The notes under the pieces are model-generated. The model ran no database searches. It was given only the letters and a program-made list of their open reading frames with translations, and had not been told where the DNA came from. From NCBI GenBank assembly GCA_021732005.1, contig JAKFVT010000057.1, forward strand, positions 1-47,349: a DNA stretch of 47,349 nucleotides. The letters are read 5' to 3'. The position numbers and the translations under genes were made by a program. Source of the stretch: Mycobacterium sp. (GTDB taxonomy: Bacteria; Actinomycetota; Actinomycetes; Mycobacteriales; Mycobacteriaceae). This document shows, one piece after another, positions 24,975 to 32,934 of the stretch. Every line of letters begins with the position of its first letter. Within the stretch, counting starts at the first letter, position 1.

Positions 24975-25030
24975 GACATATATCGAACTAATCGGACATG
25001 GCCCAGCATGCCACCTTTTCGATATATGTC
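24975..25030. promoter_or_regulatory. Divergent arsI/arsR regulatory region with 13-base inverted repeat
   Basis: GACATATATCGAA (24975-24987) and its exact reverse complement (25018-25030) are separated by 30 bases, centres 43 bases apart. On the minus strand TTGACA (25032-25027) overlaps the right arm and is followed 16 bases on by CATGCT, a possible -10 for arsI. The left arm falls in the arsI leader. Two operator copies bound by the divergent ArsR are the simplest reading. Confidence 0.65.
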
Positions 25031-25053
25031 AAGAGATATGGCATCATGGGTTC

Positions 25054-25413
25054 ATGCCCAAGGCGTTGCCGTTGATCGATATGTCCTCGCCGGTTTGTTG
25101 CGCGCCGGTGGCGGCGGGGGTGATGAGTGACGACGACGCCTTGCAGGTGGCCTTGCGTCTGAAAGCGCTGGCCGACCCGGCGCGGGTCAAGATCATGTCC
25201 CTGTTGTTCGGCTCGGCGGAGGGTGAGGAGAACAGTCGAGATTTGGCCGCGGCGATCGGGGTCGGGGAGTCGACCGCCAGCCACCACCTCACGCAGCTGC
25301 GTAATGCCGGATTGGTGGAGTCGACACGTCGCGGGATGAGCGTCTATCACCGTCCGCACCGTGACGCGGTGGCTGCGTTGGTCGCCGTACTCGACCCGAA
25401 TTGTTGTTCCTAG
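25054..25413 (+). CDS. arsR: ArsR-family regulator with N-terminal CC arsenite site
   Basis: 119 residues from ATG 25054. The winged helix has ARVKIMSLLF, recognition helix VGESTASHHLTQLRNAGLV and wing RRGMSVYHRP. The usual CxC in the DNA-binding helix is absent. Instead Cys15-Cys16 (SPVCCAP) match the positions used by Corynebacterium glutamicum ArsR, and a second pair sits at the very end (NCCS, 117-118). It is therefore a different sensor type from the two CxC-type ArsR here. It is divergent from arsI, and its last four bases overlap arsC (CTAG). Confidence 0.9.
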   Translation: MPKALPLIDMSSPVCCAPVAAGVMSDDDALQVALRLKALADPARVKIMSLLFGSAEGEENSRDLAAAIGVGESTASHHLTQLRNAGLVESTRRGMSVYHRPHRDAVAALVAVLDPNCCS

Positions 25414-25838
25414 ACGGCCTTTTCAGCGTCGACGGTGTGCGGCACCAGCTCTGCTATCAGCGCTTCGATCAGGGTCTTGATTTTGTCGCGGATGGGGCGC
25501 ACAGCCTCCACGCCTTGTCCGGCAGGGTCTTCCAGTACCCAGTCGCGGTAGCTCTTGCCGGGGAAGAACGGGCAGGTGTCCCCGCAGCCCATGGTGATCA
25601 CCACGTCAGAGGCTTCCACCGCGTCGGTGGTGAGAATTTTCGGAGTCTGATCCGAGATGTCGATCCCGACTTCGGCCATCGCCTCGACAGCGGCGGGATT
25701 GACCGCGTTGCCAGGGGCGCTGCCGGCCGAGCGGACTTCGATGGCGTCGCCGGCCAAGGCGGACAGAAATCCTGCGGCCATCTGTGATCGTCCGGCGTTG
25801 TGCACGCAGACGAACAACACGGACGGTTTCGTGCTCAT
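25410..25838 (-). CDS. arsC: Arsenate reductase, low-molecular-weight phosphatase type
   Basis: 142 residues from ATG 25838; a longer frame upstream is just the antisense of arsR. The phosphatase loop C-X5-R is Cys11-Arg17 (CVHNAGRS). Two more Cys (85 and 89) sit in MGCGDTCPFFPGKSY, then DWVLEDPAG carries the general-acid Asp. It reduces arsenate to arsenite. Whether thioredoxin or mycothiol resolves it cannot be told from sequence. The ATG overlaps the arsR stop (ATGA), making an arsR-arsC operon. Confidence 0.93.
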   Translation of the reverse strand: MSTKPSVLFVCVHNAGRSQMAAGFLSALAGDAIEVRSAGSAPGNAVNPAAVEAMAEVGIDISDQTPKILTTDAVEASDVVITMGCGDTCPFFPGKSYRDWVLEDPAGQGVEAVRPIRDKIKTLIEALIAELVPHTVDAEKAV

Positions 25839-26224
25839 CGGCAGGTCCTCTCGAAAGGGTCTGGTGTGATGGGGGAGTCGATGATGTCGAGCGCCAGGAC
25901 CGCTGACAGTCGAGCGAGTGCGGACGGGATCGCCCAGTAGTACACCCACGTGCCGCGCCGCTCGCAGTCGAGCAATCCCGCTTCGCGCAGCGTCTTGAGG
26001 TGGTGGGAGACGGTCGGCTGGGACAGCTCGAAAAGCGGTGAGATTTCGCACACGCAGCACTGGCCGCCCTCGTGGCTGGCGATCAGGCTGAGCATGCGCA
26101 ACCGCACCGGATCACCGAGTGCTTTGAACATCGGCGCCAACTCATCAGCCCAGTGCGAGTTCAGCGGTTGACGAGCCAGTGGGGGGCAGCAGGGCTCGCC
26201 GGGGGATGACGGCGCAGCGGACAT
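25835..26224 (-). CDS. arsR: ArsR-family repressor of arsC and probably arsDA
   Basis: 129 residues from ATG 26224; the frame is open to 26284, but that would run through the operator. Arsenite site CCVCEISPLF (CxC with an extra Cys), recognition helix FELSQPTVSHHLKTLREAGLL and wing RRGTWVYY. An added CC sits near the N-terminus (GEPCCPP). It is coupled to arsC by ATGA and divergent from arsD. Confidence 0.92.
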   Translation of the reverse strand: MSAAPSSPGEPCCPPLARQPLNSHWADELAPMFKALGDPVRLRMLSLIASHEGGQCCVCEISPLFELSQPTVSHHLKTLREAGLLDCERRGTWVYYWAIPSALARLSAVLALDIIDSPITPDPFERTCR

Positions 26225-26230
26225 ACGTCT

Positions 26231-26259
26231 ATATTGATGCTTATCAATACAGCCGTCAA
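26231..26259. promoter_or_regulatory. Divergent arsR-arsC / arsD-arsA operator and promoter
   Basis: A perfect dyad TATTGAT-GCTT-ATCAATA (26232-26249) is a classic ArsR/SmtB operator. On the minus strand TTGACG (26259-26254), 17 bases, CAATAT (26236-26231), then 6 bases to the ATG give the same leaderless layout as the other arsR promoters. The plus-strand promoter for arsD is not clear. Confidence 0.7.
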
Positions 26260-26277
26260 ACGGCGGAGGAGGACAAC

Positions 26278-26676
26278 GTGCCAAAGATTTCTGTTTTCGA
26301 GCCGGCCTTGTGCTGCAACACCGGGGTATGTGGTGCGGATGTCGACCCGAATCTTGTTGCCTTTAGCGCGGATATGGCTTGGTTGATCGAGCAGGGTGCG
26401 GCGATTTCTCGCCATAACCTGGCCAACGATCCGCTGGCGTTCGCCCACGACGACGTCGCCAAGCGATTCTTGGAAATCGCGGGCTCGGCGGGGCTGCCGC
26501 TGGTGTGCGTCGATGGGGTGACGGTGCTGACCGGGCGTTACCCGAGTCGTGCCGAACTCTCCCTGTGGGCGGGCCTGGATGTGCCGGCCGCGGTGCCGGC
26601 CGGTGTGGTCAGTCTCGATGTGTCCGACACTTCCGCCGCAGCCTGCTGCCCGCCGGGGCAGTCCGACTGTTGCTGA
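26278..26676 (+). CDS. arsD: ArsD, arsenite metallochaperone
   Basis: 132 residues from GTG 26278, with GGAGGAGG just upstream. The family Cys12-Cys13-Cys18 are in place (PALCCNTGVCG), along with VDPNLVAFSADMAWL and the region LPLVCVDGVTVLTGRYP. The C-terminus has two vicinal pairs (AACCPPGQSDCC), as in classic ArsD. It passes arsenite to ArsA, raising its affinity and ATPase rate. arsA follows 36 bases later. Confidence 0.94.
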   Translation: MPKISVFEPALCCNTGVCGADVDPNLVAFSADMAWLIEQGAAISRHNLANDPLAFAHDDVAKRFLEIAGSAGLPLVCVDGVTVLTGRYPSRAELSLWAGLDVPAAVPAGVVSLDVSDTSAAACCPPGQSDCC

Positions 26677-26712
26677 CAGTGTTGATCATCCAAGTGCAAA
26701 AGGTTGTGGCTT

Positions 26713-28491
26713 GTGACCGGTAACCGACTCCAATTCCTCACCGACCCGCCGCGATTTGTGTTCTTCACCGGCAAGGGCGGCGTCGGCAAGACGTCGATCG
26801 CGTGTGCGTCGGCGGTGGCGCTGGTCCGTGCCGGCAAGACGGTGCTGCTGGTGTCGACTGACCCGGCCTCCAACGTCGGGCAGGTGTTCGGTGTGCCGAT
26901 CGGCAATGCCATCACCGAGATTCCTGCCGTGCCAGGCTTGTCGGCGTTGGAGATCGACCCCGAGCAGGCGGCATCGGACTACCGGGAGCGAATCGTGGGA
27001 CCCGTCCGCGGTCTGCTGCCCGAGGCGGAGATCGCCTCGATCACCGAGCAACTGTCGGGTTCGTGCACCACTGAAGTTGCCTCGTTCGACGAGTTCACCG
27101 CCTTGCTGACCGATACCGACGGACCCGTGTCGCGGTTCGATCATGTGCTTTTCGACACCGCACCTACCGGGCATACGATCCGGCTGCTGCAACTGCCGGG
27201 CAATTGGACGGAGTTCCTCGCGGCCGGCAAGGGCGATGCCTCGTGTCTGGGCCCGCTGGCCGGCCTCGACAAACACAAAGCCACCTACGCCGCCGCGGTA
27301 GCCGCGCTGGCCGACCCCGGTCGCACCCGCCTGGTCTTGGTGACCCGTCCGTCGCGCTCGGCCCTACGTGAAATCGGCCGCACCCACAGCGAATTGGCGG
27401 CGTTGGGCATGAACCGGCAGTACGTCGTCATCAATGCCGTCATGCCGCAGACCCCGGGCGACAGTGACCCGTTGGCCGTCGCGATCACCCGCCGGGAGCA
27501 GGCCGCGATAGCCGACATCCCTGACGCGCTGCGTGCATTGCCCCAGGACCGCATCGACCTCAAGGCCGCCAACATGGTCGGCGTCGACGCACTCCAGACG
27601 CTGTTCGACACCACCGCCGTCGCCGATGCTGCCGTCGAGCCGGCCGGGATCGCACCCGTGGCCGACGTCCCGTTGGCTGGGCTCGTCGATGAAATCGAGC
27701 GCGGTGGAAAGGGGCTGGTGATGTGTATGGGCAAGGGCGGGGTCGGCAAGACCACCGTCGCTGCCGCCATCGCAGTTGCCCTGGCCGAGCGCGGCCACGA
27801 TGTCCACCTCACCACTACCGACCCCGCGGCCCATCTGGCCGAAACGCTGCAAGGCGGCGTCGAGCGCCTGCAGGTGTCTCGGATTGATCCATCGGAGGCG
27901 AGCCGCGCCTACCGCGAGCGGGTCATGGACACGAAGGGCGCGCACCTCGACGAGGCGGGCCGCGCCACCCTCGCCGAAGACCTGCGCTCGCCGTGCACCG
28001 AGGAAGTCGCTGTCTTCCAAGCCTTTTCCAGAGTCATCCACGAGTCACGCACCAAGTTCGTCGTTGTTGACACCGCACCGACCGGGCATACGCTGCTGCT
28101 GCTCGATGCCACTGGCTCCTATCACCGTGACATTGCGCGTCAGATGGGGGACAGCGGGCACTACACCACCCCGCTCATGCGTCTGCAAGACCCGGACATC
28201 ACCAAGGTCCTCCTCGTCACCTTGGCCGAAACGACGCCCGTGCTCGAAGCCGCGGACCTGCAACAGGATCTCGAACGAGCGGGCATCCAGCCCTGGGCGT
28301 GGGTGATCAACAACTCAGTGGCCGCCGCCGCGCCCACCAACTCCTTGCTCCGCCAGCGCGCCGCGGCCGAAGTCGACCAAATCGACACCATCCGAACCAA
28401 GTACGCCGCCCGATACGCCGTCATCCCGCTCCTGGCTGACGAGCCCGTCGGCATCCCCGCTCTGGAATCGTTGACAGCACAGGGGATCTGA
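26713..28491 (+). CDS. arsA: ArsA, arsenite-stimulated efflux ATPase
   Basis: 592 residues from GTG 26713 (AAAAGG 10 bases upstream; TTG 26704 is too near it). Two homologous halves each have a GKGGVGKT P-loop (20-28 and near 340) and a DTAPTGHT signal-transduction motif. The metalloid-site Cys are present: GSCTTE and DASCLGP in the first half, SPCTEE in the second. ArsA binds an arsenite permease and powers export by ATP. No arsB is present, so Acr3 would be its partner. It ends the plus-strand ars genes. Confidence 0.95.
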   Translation: MTGNRLQFLTDPPRFVFFTGKGGVGKTSIACASAVALVRAGKTVLLVSTDPASNVGQVFGVPIGNAITEIPAVPGLSALEIDPEQAASDYRERIVGPVRGLLPEAEIASITEQLSGSCTTEVASFDEFTALLTDTDGPVSRFDHVLFDTAPTGHTIRLLQLPGNWTEFLAAGKGDASCLGPLAGLDKHKATYAAAVAALADPGRTRLVLVTRPSRSALREIGRTHSELAALGMNRQYVVINAVMPQTPGDSDPLAVAITRREQAAIADIPDALRALPQDRIDLKAANMVGVDALQTLFDTTAVADAAVEPAGIAPVADVPLAGLVDEIERGGKGLVMCMGKGGVGKTTVAAAIAVALAERGHDVHLTTTDPAAHLAETLQGGVERLQVSRIDPSEASRAYRERVMDTKGAHLDEAGRATLAEDLRSPCTEEVAVFQAFSRVIHESRTKFVVVDTAPTGHTLLLLDATGSYHRDIARQMGDSGHYTTPLMRLQDPDITKVLLVTLAETTPVLEAADLQQDLERAGIQPWAWVINNSVAAAAPTNSLLRQRAAAEVDQIDTIRTKYAARYAVIPLLADEPVGIPALESLTAQGI

Positions 28492-28598
28492 CACGGATCG
28501 GTCGTCAGGACACGGCATTTTGCTTCCGTGGCTACCTCCGCATCGAGGTCCGGCGGCAATGTGAAGTGACCGCGACCTGCAGAATGCAGCTGGCCTGG

Positions 28599-29012
28599 TC
28601 AGCCCGCTGCGATGGTGACGACCTCCCTGTTGGGCCGCTGTGGCTGCCCGGTGTGGCGGTTGATCGGCAGCGGCAATGGCTTCAAGGGGTGGCGGCGGAT
28701 GTCGACAGTTTGGTAGGCCACCAACACCACTAACCCCGCGATGAGTACTGAGGAGGCGCCGGCGTTACCCCAGCCCAATCCGCCATGATCGGGGTTCCTG
28801 CTCAGGATATTGCCCACCTCGGCGCCCCACGGGCGGGTCAGGATGAAGGCGATCCAGAACAGCAACATCGGGTTGAGTTTGGTGAAGTAGTGCGCGGCCA
28901 GCAGTAGCAGCATCGCCGACGTCAGCATCAGCGCGGCGGGTCGCAGGGTACGCAGGCCGACGGGATGCGTTGGGAACACACGACGATTCAAAACAATTGC
29001 GCCACAGGGCAA
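28599..29012 (-). pseudogene. C-terminal remnant of a COG4705-type membrane protein
   Basis: The frame gives up to 137 residues. The recognisable part holds three hydrophobic stretches with FWIAFILTRPWGAEVGNILSR and SSVLIAGLVVLVAYQTVDI, typical of the last spans of COG4705 membrane proteins, which are usually about 250 residues long. The N-terminal half is missing, and the space where it should lie is taken by the phosphoesterase gene 32 bases away. The first residues look like read-through of non-coding DNA. I treat it as truncated, though translation of the fragment cannot be ruled out. Confidence 0.5.
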
Positions 29013-29044
29013 AGGGGTAGGACTCAGCCCGGCCTATTCCGTTG

Positions 29045-29890
29045 CTATGAGCTGGTTGTCCATACGCTGGCGATCGGCGGTGTCGTGGCTGCCAGACCGG
29101 TTTTGGACAGCCCGTAGAGCTGCTCGACGGTGGACAGCACGCTGTAGTGATTGATCGGCTCCCCGTAGCTTCCCGGTCGGACGTCGGCGCCGTAGAGGAT
29201 CGTCGAGACCTGGTTGCGTTCGGAGTCGTCGTCCTCGTCGAAGGTGACGATGAGCAGGCCATGGTTGGCCATCGCCCAGTTCGCATAGGGCGCGATGTTG
29301 GCGGCCAACCAGGTGTCTGCCTGGGCCACGCTGCCGTCATGCATGTCGTTGTCCAGGTTGGGGACGACGAACGACACTGTCGGAAGCTGGGGCCCGGCAG
29401 CGAATGAGGCGAACGGCATCGAGGCCGCCGCAGGCACATTGCTGAAATTCACCCACGGCGCATGCTTGCGGGCGTACTTCCCAGCCCCGCATACCGTCGA
29501 CCCGACTGTGGGTAGGTCTTCGGCGAAACCCCCGAAACTGTATCCGGCGGCGATCAGTTCGGCGGCCAGATTCGGCGCTGGCCCCAATGCGAGGGGGCAG
29601 GCGTCCGAATCGACCCCGAAGGTGTTGCCGGCGAACAGTGCCAGGTAGTTGGGCTCACTCGGGTGGGCCACGGCGAACGACTGCGTCATCAGCGCACCGT
29701 TGGCGGCCAGCGCGTTGATGAACGGCGCGGACTTGTTGCCGACGATCTGCGAAGCGGCATGGTTCTCCTCCACCACGATGATCACGTGGTCATAGTGAGG
29801 AAGCTGGACTGCGGCCCCGGCCGGCCACTGCGCGGTCCACACAATCAGCACCGGCACGGACAGGATGGCCGTGAGAATCCGCAGCAGCAT
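29045..29890 (-). CDS. Secreted phosphoesterase (AcpA/phospholipase C-like)
   Basis: 281 residues. A signal peptide (about 1-27, cleavage near AGA-AV) is followed by a phosphoesterase domain: HVIIVVEENHAASQIVG with the acidic metal residues EEN, SFAVAHPSEPNYLALFAG with the likely nucleophile Ser, FVVPNLDNDMHDG, and LLIVTFDEDDDSERN. This is the pattern of acid phosphatase A and phospholipase C relatives. The substrate outside the cell is unknown. The site GAGGTAG precedes the ATG. Confidence 0.86.
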   Translation of the reverse strand: MLLRILTAILSVPVLIVWTAQWPAGAAVQLPHYDHVIIVVEENHAASQIVGNKSAPFINALAANGALMTQSFAVAHPSEPNYLALFAGNTFGVDSDACPLALGPAPNLAAELIAAGYSFGGFAEDLPTVGSTVCGAGKYARKHAPWVNFSNVPAAASMPFASFAAGPQLPTVSFVVPNLDNDMHDGSVAQADTWLAANIAPYANWAMANHGLLIVTFDEDDDSERNQVSTILYGADVRPGSYGEPINHYSVLSTVEQLYGLSKTGLAATTPPIASVWTTSS

Positions 29891-30243
29891 CGATCTACCT
29901 CGTCAGACTGCCGCGAACGGATCGAAGAAGGAAACGCGTCCGACGCTGTCCAAAGGGGTCGACACATCGGAGGGCCTCGAGAGATGCAAGCGGGCAATCG
30001 TCATGAGGCCAACCGTCCTTGTGCGCTTGGTCGGGTGTTTCCTGCATCAGATTAATGGGACTGGGCCGTCGCCACATGCCCCTTGGCCCTTCATCGTCGG
30101 CAGGTGTCGTCAGAGACGTATCCTTCTTCCGCGGGATCGCCAGACCTGAGCTCCCGGTCCGGATTGGGCCTCCTGGTGCGCAGCTGAAATGCTTTAGGAG
30201 CGAGCTGCTTTCATGCATGCGAGGATATCGCGCGCCGCGGGGA
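29891..30243. other. 353-base gap between phosphoesterase and iclR gene
   Basis: I see no gene, RNA or clear hairpin. It must hold the phosphoesterase promoter on the minus strand, but no convincing -35/-10 pair stands out. Open frames here are short or antisense. Confidence 0.5.
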
Positions 30244-31128
30244 CTACGACTCTTCGGCCAGCGCGGCACTGAGTCCACGGGTAGCCGCGGCGAGTTGTTC
30301 GCCCATCCGGGTGACGTCGGCGCCACTCATCGGCTCGGGGCTCGGAACCAGACTCAGGATCAAGGCAATATGGGAGTCCGCAGTCAGAACCGGCGAGTCG
30401 ATATGGCTCACCTCGTAGGTTCGGTCTCTGTCCAGGCTGACCGGGAACCACTGCTCCTGATGGATCAGCTCGTCGGTCAACGCCTGCGCCAGCTCGCTGA
30501 GCCGGGTGGAGCGGACCTCCGCACTACGGACGATGAGCGCCAATTCCTGCAAGCGCAGGTCGGGCAACAGATGAAGACCGACCGCGTAGCCACGCTGTTC
30601 GGCCGCGGCGATGGCATCGCGGTATCGCTCGCGCACGTCGTCGGGCAGCGCCCCCAGCCACCGCTCCCGCGCGTGCGCCCCGGCCCAGGCCACCGTGGAC
30701 GCACCATACGGCGGGCGGTGCGGGAACTGGGTACCGATCGGCATCGGATGGCCACCGCCGAGGCGGCTTCGAACTTGGTCGACGACGGTGGAGTGGTCGT
30801 CACCGACCGAGAAGGCGACGCAGTGCGCGCCGGTCGCGGCGGACAGTTCGATCATCGCCGACCGGGCCAGCGCCAGGGCCGGGTAGTGGCCCGCCGCCTC
30901 CCGGCCGATGCGGACCAGCGCGGGGCCCAGGTGATACGTCTTGCGAACGGGGTCGCGCAGCAGCCAGCCGGCCCGGAGTAGTTCCGCCAGCATCGAGTGG
31001 CAACTCGCCTTGTGAACGCTCAAATAGCGCGACACCTCGGCCAACGTCAGCCCGTCGCGTCCCTCGCCGGCTAGGTGCTCGAACAGATTGACGACCCGCT
31101 CGGTCTGCGGGGATGGGCGCGGTGGCAT
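30244..31128 (-). CDS. IclR-family transcriptional regulator
   Basis: 294 residues. The N-terminal winged helix (about 8-65, LTLAEVSRYLSVHKASCHSMLAELLRAGWL) is followed by the IclR effector domain (about 80-270). It is divergent from the catabolic operon beginning at 31178, with a perfect 15-base palindrome between them, so it most likely controls that operon and itself in response to a pathway intermediate. Confidence 0.88.
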   Translation of the reverse strand: MPPRPSPQTERVVNLFEHLAGEGRDGLTLAEVSRYLSVHKASCHSMLAELLRAGWLLRDPVRKTYHLGPALVRIGREAAGHYPALALARSAMIELSAATGAHCVAFSVGDDHSTVVDQVRSRLGGGHPMPIGTQFPHRPPYGASTVAWAGAHARERWLGALPDDVRERYRDAIAAAEQRGYAVGLHLLPDLRLQELALIVRSAEVRSTRLSELAQALTDELIHQEQWFPVSLDRDRTYEVSHIDSPVLTADSHIALILSLVPSPEPMSGADVTRMGEQLAAATRGLSAALAEES

Positions 31129-31137
31129 TCAACGATG

Positions 31138-31152
31138 GTCGCATAATGCGAC
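31138..31152. promoter_or_regulatory. Palindromic operator, probable IclR site
   Basis: GTCGCAT-A-ATGCGAC is a perfect inverted repeat with a one-base centre, 9 bases from the iclR start and at the -35 position of the SDR promoter. TATACG (31165-31170) is a likely -10 and places transcription start at about 31178, the SDR GTG. Confidence 0.68.
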
Positions 31153-31177
31153 TCCTTGCGGTGATATACGCGACCAT

Positions 31178-32131
31178 GTGACGATGCCCACAATGAAGGA
31201 CCTACGGGGCGCAGTGGCGGTCGTAACCGGGGGCGCCGGCGGGATCGGACGTGCCATGGGCAGGCGCTTCGGCCAAGAAGGCATGAAGGTGGTGCTGGCC
31301 GACGTCCTCGCCGAAACACTGAACGAGGCAACCCTGGCTTTGACGGACGACGGCATCGAGGCGATCGGCGTGGTCACCGACGTAACCGACTACTCCTCGG
31401 TCGAATCGCTCGCCAAGCAGGCCCTCGATCATTTCGGCGCCGTGCATGTGGTGTGCAACAACGCCGGCACCGGCGCGGTGTCCGAGGGGTACATGTGGGA
31501 ACACGATCTTGCGGACTGGCGCTGGGGCATCGATGTCAACGTCCTCGGGGTCATCCACGGCATCAAGGCGTTCGTGCCGATCCTGCTCGACCAGGGCGAG
31601 GGCCACGTCGTCAACACGTGTTCGGGGAACGGCGGCTTTGCGCCGATCGCCCGCGGCGCAATGGGCGGCCCGGCCACCGCGGTGTACCCGATGACCAAGG
31701 CCGCCGTGCTGTGCCTGACCGAAAGCCTCTACACGCACTTGGAAATGACCGGGACCAGCGTCCGGGCCCACGTGCTCTTCCCCGGCGGCTTTCTGAACAC
31801 CGGTATCTGGGAATCGTGGCGGCACCGACCGCAGCGGTATGCGGCCACTCAGGAACGCCGCACCGAGCTGCAAACCCTGGCCAACGTCGTCGCCCGCTTC
31901 GAAACAGCCGGCGCGCACGTGGAATTCACGCCGCTGGAGACGGTTGCCGCTCAGGTCATCGAGGGTCTCCGCACGGACAGCTTCTGGATGATGGGGCCAC
32001 CCGCACCGTCCGATGACGTGGTGAGCAAGAAGGCGGCGTCGATCATCGCGCGTGGCGAACCCGACTACTTGGTGGACGTCCTCGGCAAGCACGCCGGGCA
32101 CAGTGCCGAGAATGAAGGAGTAAACCGATGA
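31178..32131 (+). CDS. Short-chain dehydrogenase/reductase, first gene of catabolic operon
   Basis: 317 residues if the leaderless GTG 31178 is used (ATG 31184 and 31193 also possible). Classical SDR: cofactor motif TGGAGGIG, NNAG (VCNNAGTG), catalytic Ser region NTCSGNGG and YPMTK with Tyr and Lys. An Asp after beta-2 (VLADV) suggests NAD rather than NADP. A C-terminal extension of about 60 residues beyond the core is present. It probably oxidises a hydroxyl in the pathway. The stop overlaps the next gene (ATGA). Confidence 0.9.
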   Translation: MTMPTMKDLRGAVAVVTGGAGGIGRAMGRRFGQEGMKVVLADVLAETLNEATLALTDDGIEAIGVVTDVTDYSSVESLAKQALDHFGAVHVVCNNAGTGAVSEGYMWEHDLADWRWGIDVNVLGVIHGIKAFVPILLDQGEGHVVNTCSGNGGFAPIARGAMGGPATAVYPMTKAAVLCLTESLYTHLEMTGTSVRAHVLFPGGFLNTGIWESWRHRPQRYAATQERRTELQTLANVVARFETAGAHVEFTPLETVAAQVIEGLRTDSFWMMGPPAPSDDVVSKKAASIIARGEPDYLVDVLGKHAGHSAENEGVNR

Positions 32132-32931
32132 GCGTCAACACCGTTCGCTATGGTCCGCGCCCACCCGAGGCGCGCGTCGATCACGAGATCGACGCCACCA
32201 AGGCACCCATCGCCACCGAGGCGGTCACCGTCACCTATCTCACCGATCCGGAGATCGTCGCCGCGGTTCTGCCCAAGCCGCTCCAACCGGCGGCCGAACC
32301 CCTGATCCGCGTCCAGTTGCAGCGGGTCCAGATCGAGGGTCGGCCGCCGTTCGGGTCGGCGGTGTTCTCGGTGGCGGCCCGGCACGGCGACGTCGACGGC
32401 GACTACCCGTTGTTCATGCCGCAGTCCACCGAGCAGTCCGTCACCGGTGGGCGCGAAACCTTCGGTGAGCCAAAGAAGTTGGCCGATATTCGAGTGGACC
32501 GCGACGCCGACGATGTCACCGCCACCGTCGCCCGGCTGGGATATCCGCTCGTCACGGTGAGCGGACGCGTCACCGGCCCGGCGGAGTTGCCGCCCGACCA
32601 GGTGAACACCGAGTTCTACTTCAAGTTCCTGCGTGCCCCCGACGGGGACGGCATCACCGATCCGCACCTGGTCTACGGCGAGTACCACCGGCATTACGAA
32701 CTGTTGGAGAACATCGACGGCACGATCGAATTGGGGGAGTCGCCGCTGGACCCGGTGGCCGACATCGTCGTCCGCCAGCTCAGGTCGATCACATGGTGCC
32801 GACGGCGGACCGTTCAAGTCGGCAGGATTGCCGAGCGTGTGCCGGCGGAGTGGCTGTTGCCGTACGTCCACCAGCGCTACGACGACGTCGCTCTGCTCGC
32901 CGCGCCGAGGCCCGAGCCGACGCGGGTGTAG
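32128..32931 (+). CDS. Acetoacetate-decarboxylase-family protein
   Basis: 267 residues. The block RETFGEPKKLADI carries Lys116-Lys117, at the same positions as the Schiff-base Lys115 and its helper Lys116 in clostridial acetoacetate decarboxylase. YFKFLRAPDG and the terminal beta-rich part fit the family. Members include decarboxylases and aldolase/dehydratase-like enzymes, so the reaction is not certain. Coupled to the SDR by ATGA and followed 3 bases later by the first amidohydrolase. Confidence 0.87.
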   Translation: MSVNTVRYGPRPPEARVDHEIDATKAPIATEAVTVTYLTDPEIVAAVLPKPLQPAAEPLIRVQLQRVQIEGRPPFGSAVFSVAARHGDVDGDYPLFMPQSTEQSVTGGRETFGEPKKLADIRVDRDADDVTATVARLGYPLVTVSGRVTGPAELPPDQVNTEFYFKFLRAPDGDGITDPHLVYGEYHRHYELLENIDGTIELGESPLDPVADIVVRQLRSITWCRRRTVQVGRIAERVPAEWLLPYVHQRYDDVALLAAPRPEPTRV

Positions 32932-32934
32932 CGG

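Noticed and set aside
26225..26284. Longer N-terminus for the arsR at 25835-26224
   Set aside because: It would translate through the operator and -10 element.
28598..28606. GTCAGCCCG, identical to part of the tRNA-Pro 3' end (19954-19962), just after the arsenic genes
   Set aside because: Only nine bases match and the flanks differ; too short to call an attachment-site repeat.
28765..29439. 224-codon minus-strand frame
   Set aside because: Out-of-frame shadow of the phosphoesterase gene and the membrane remnant.
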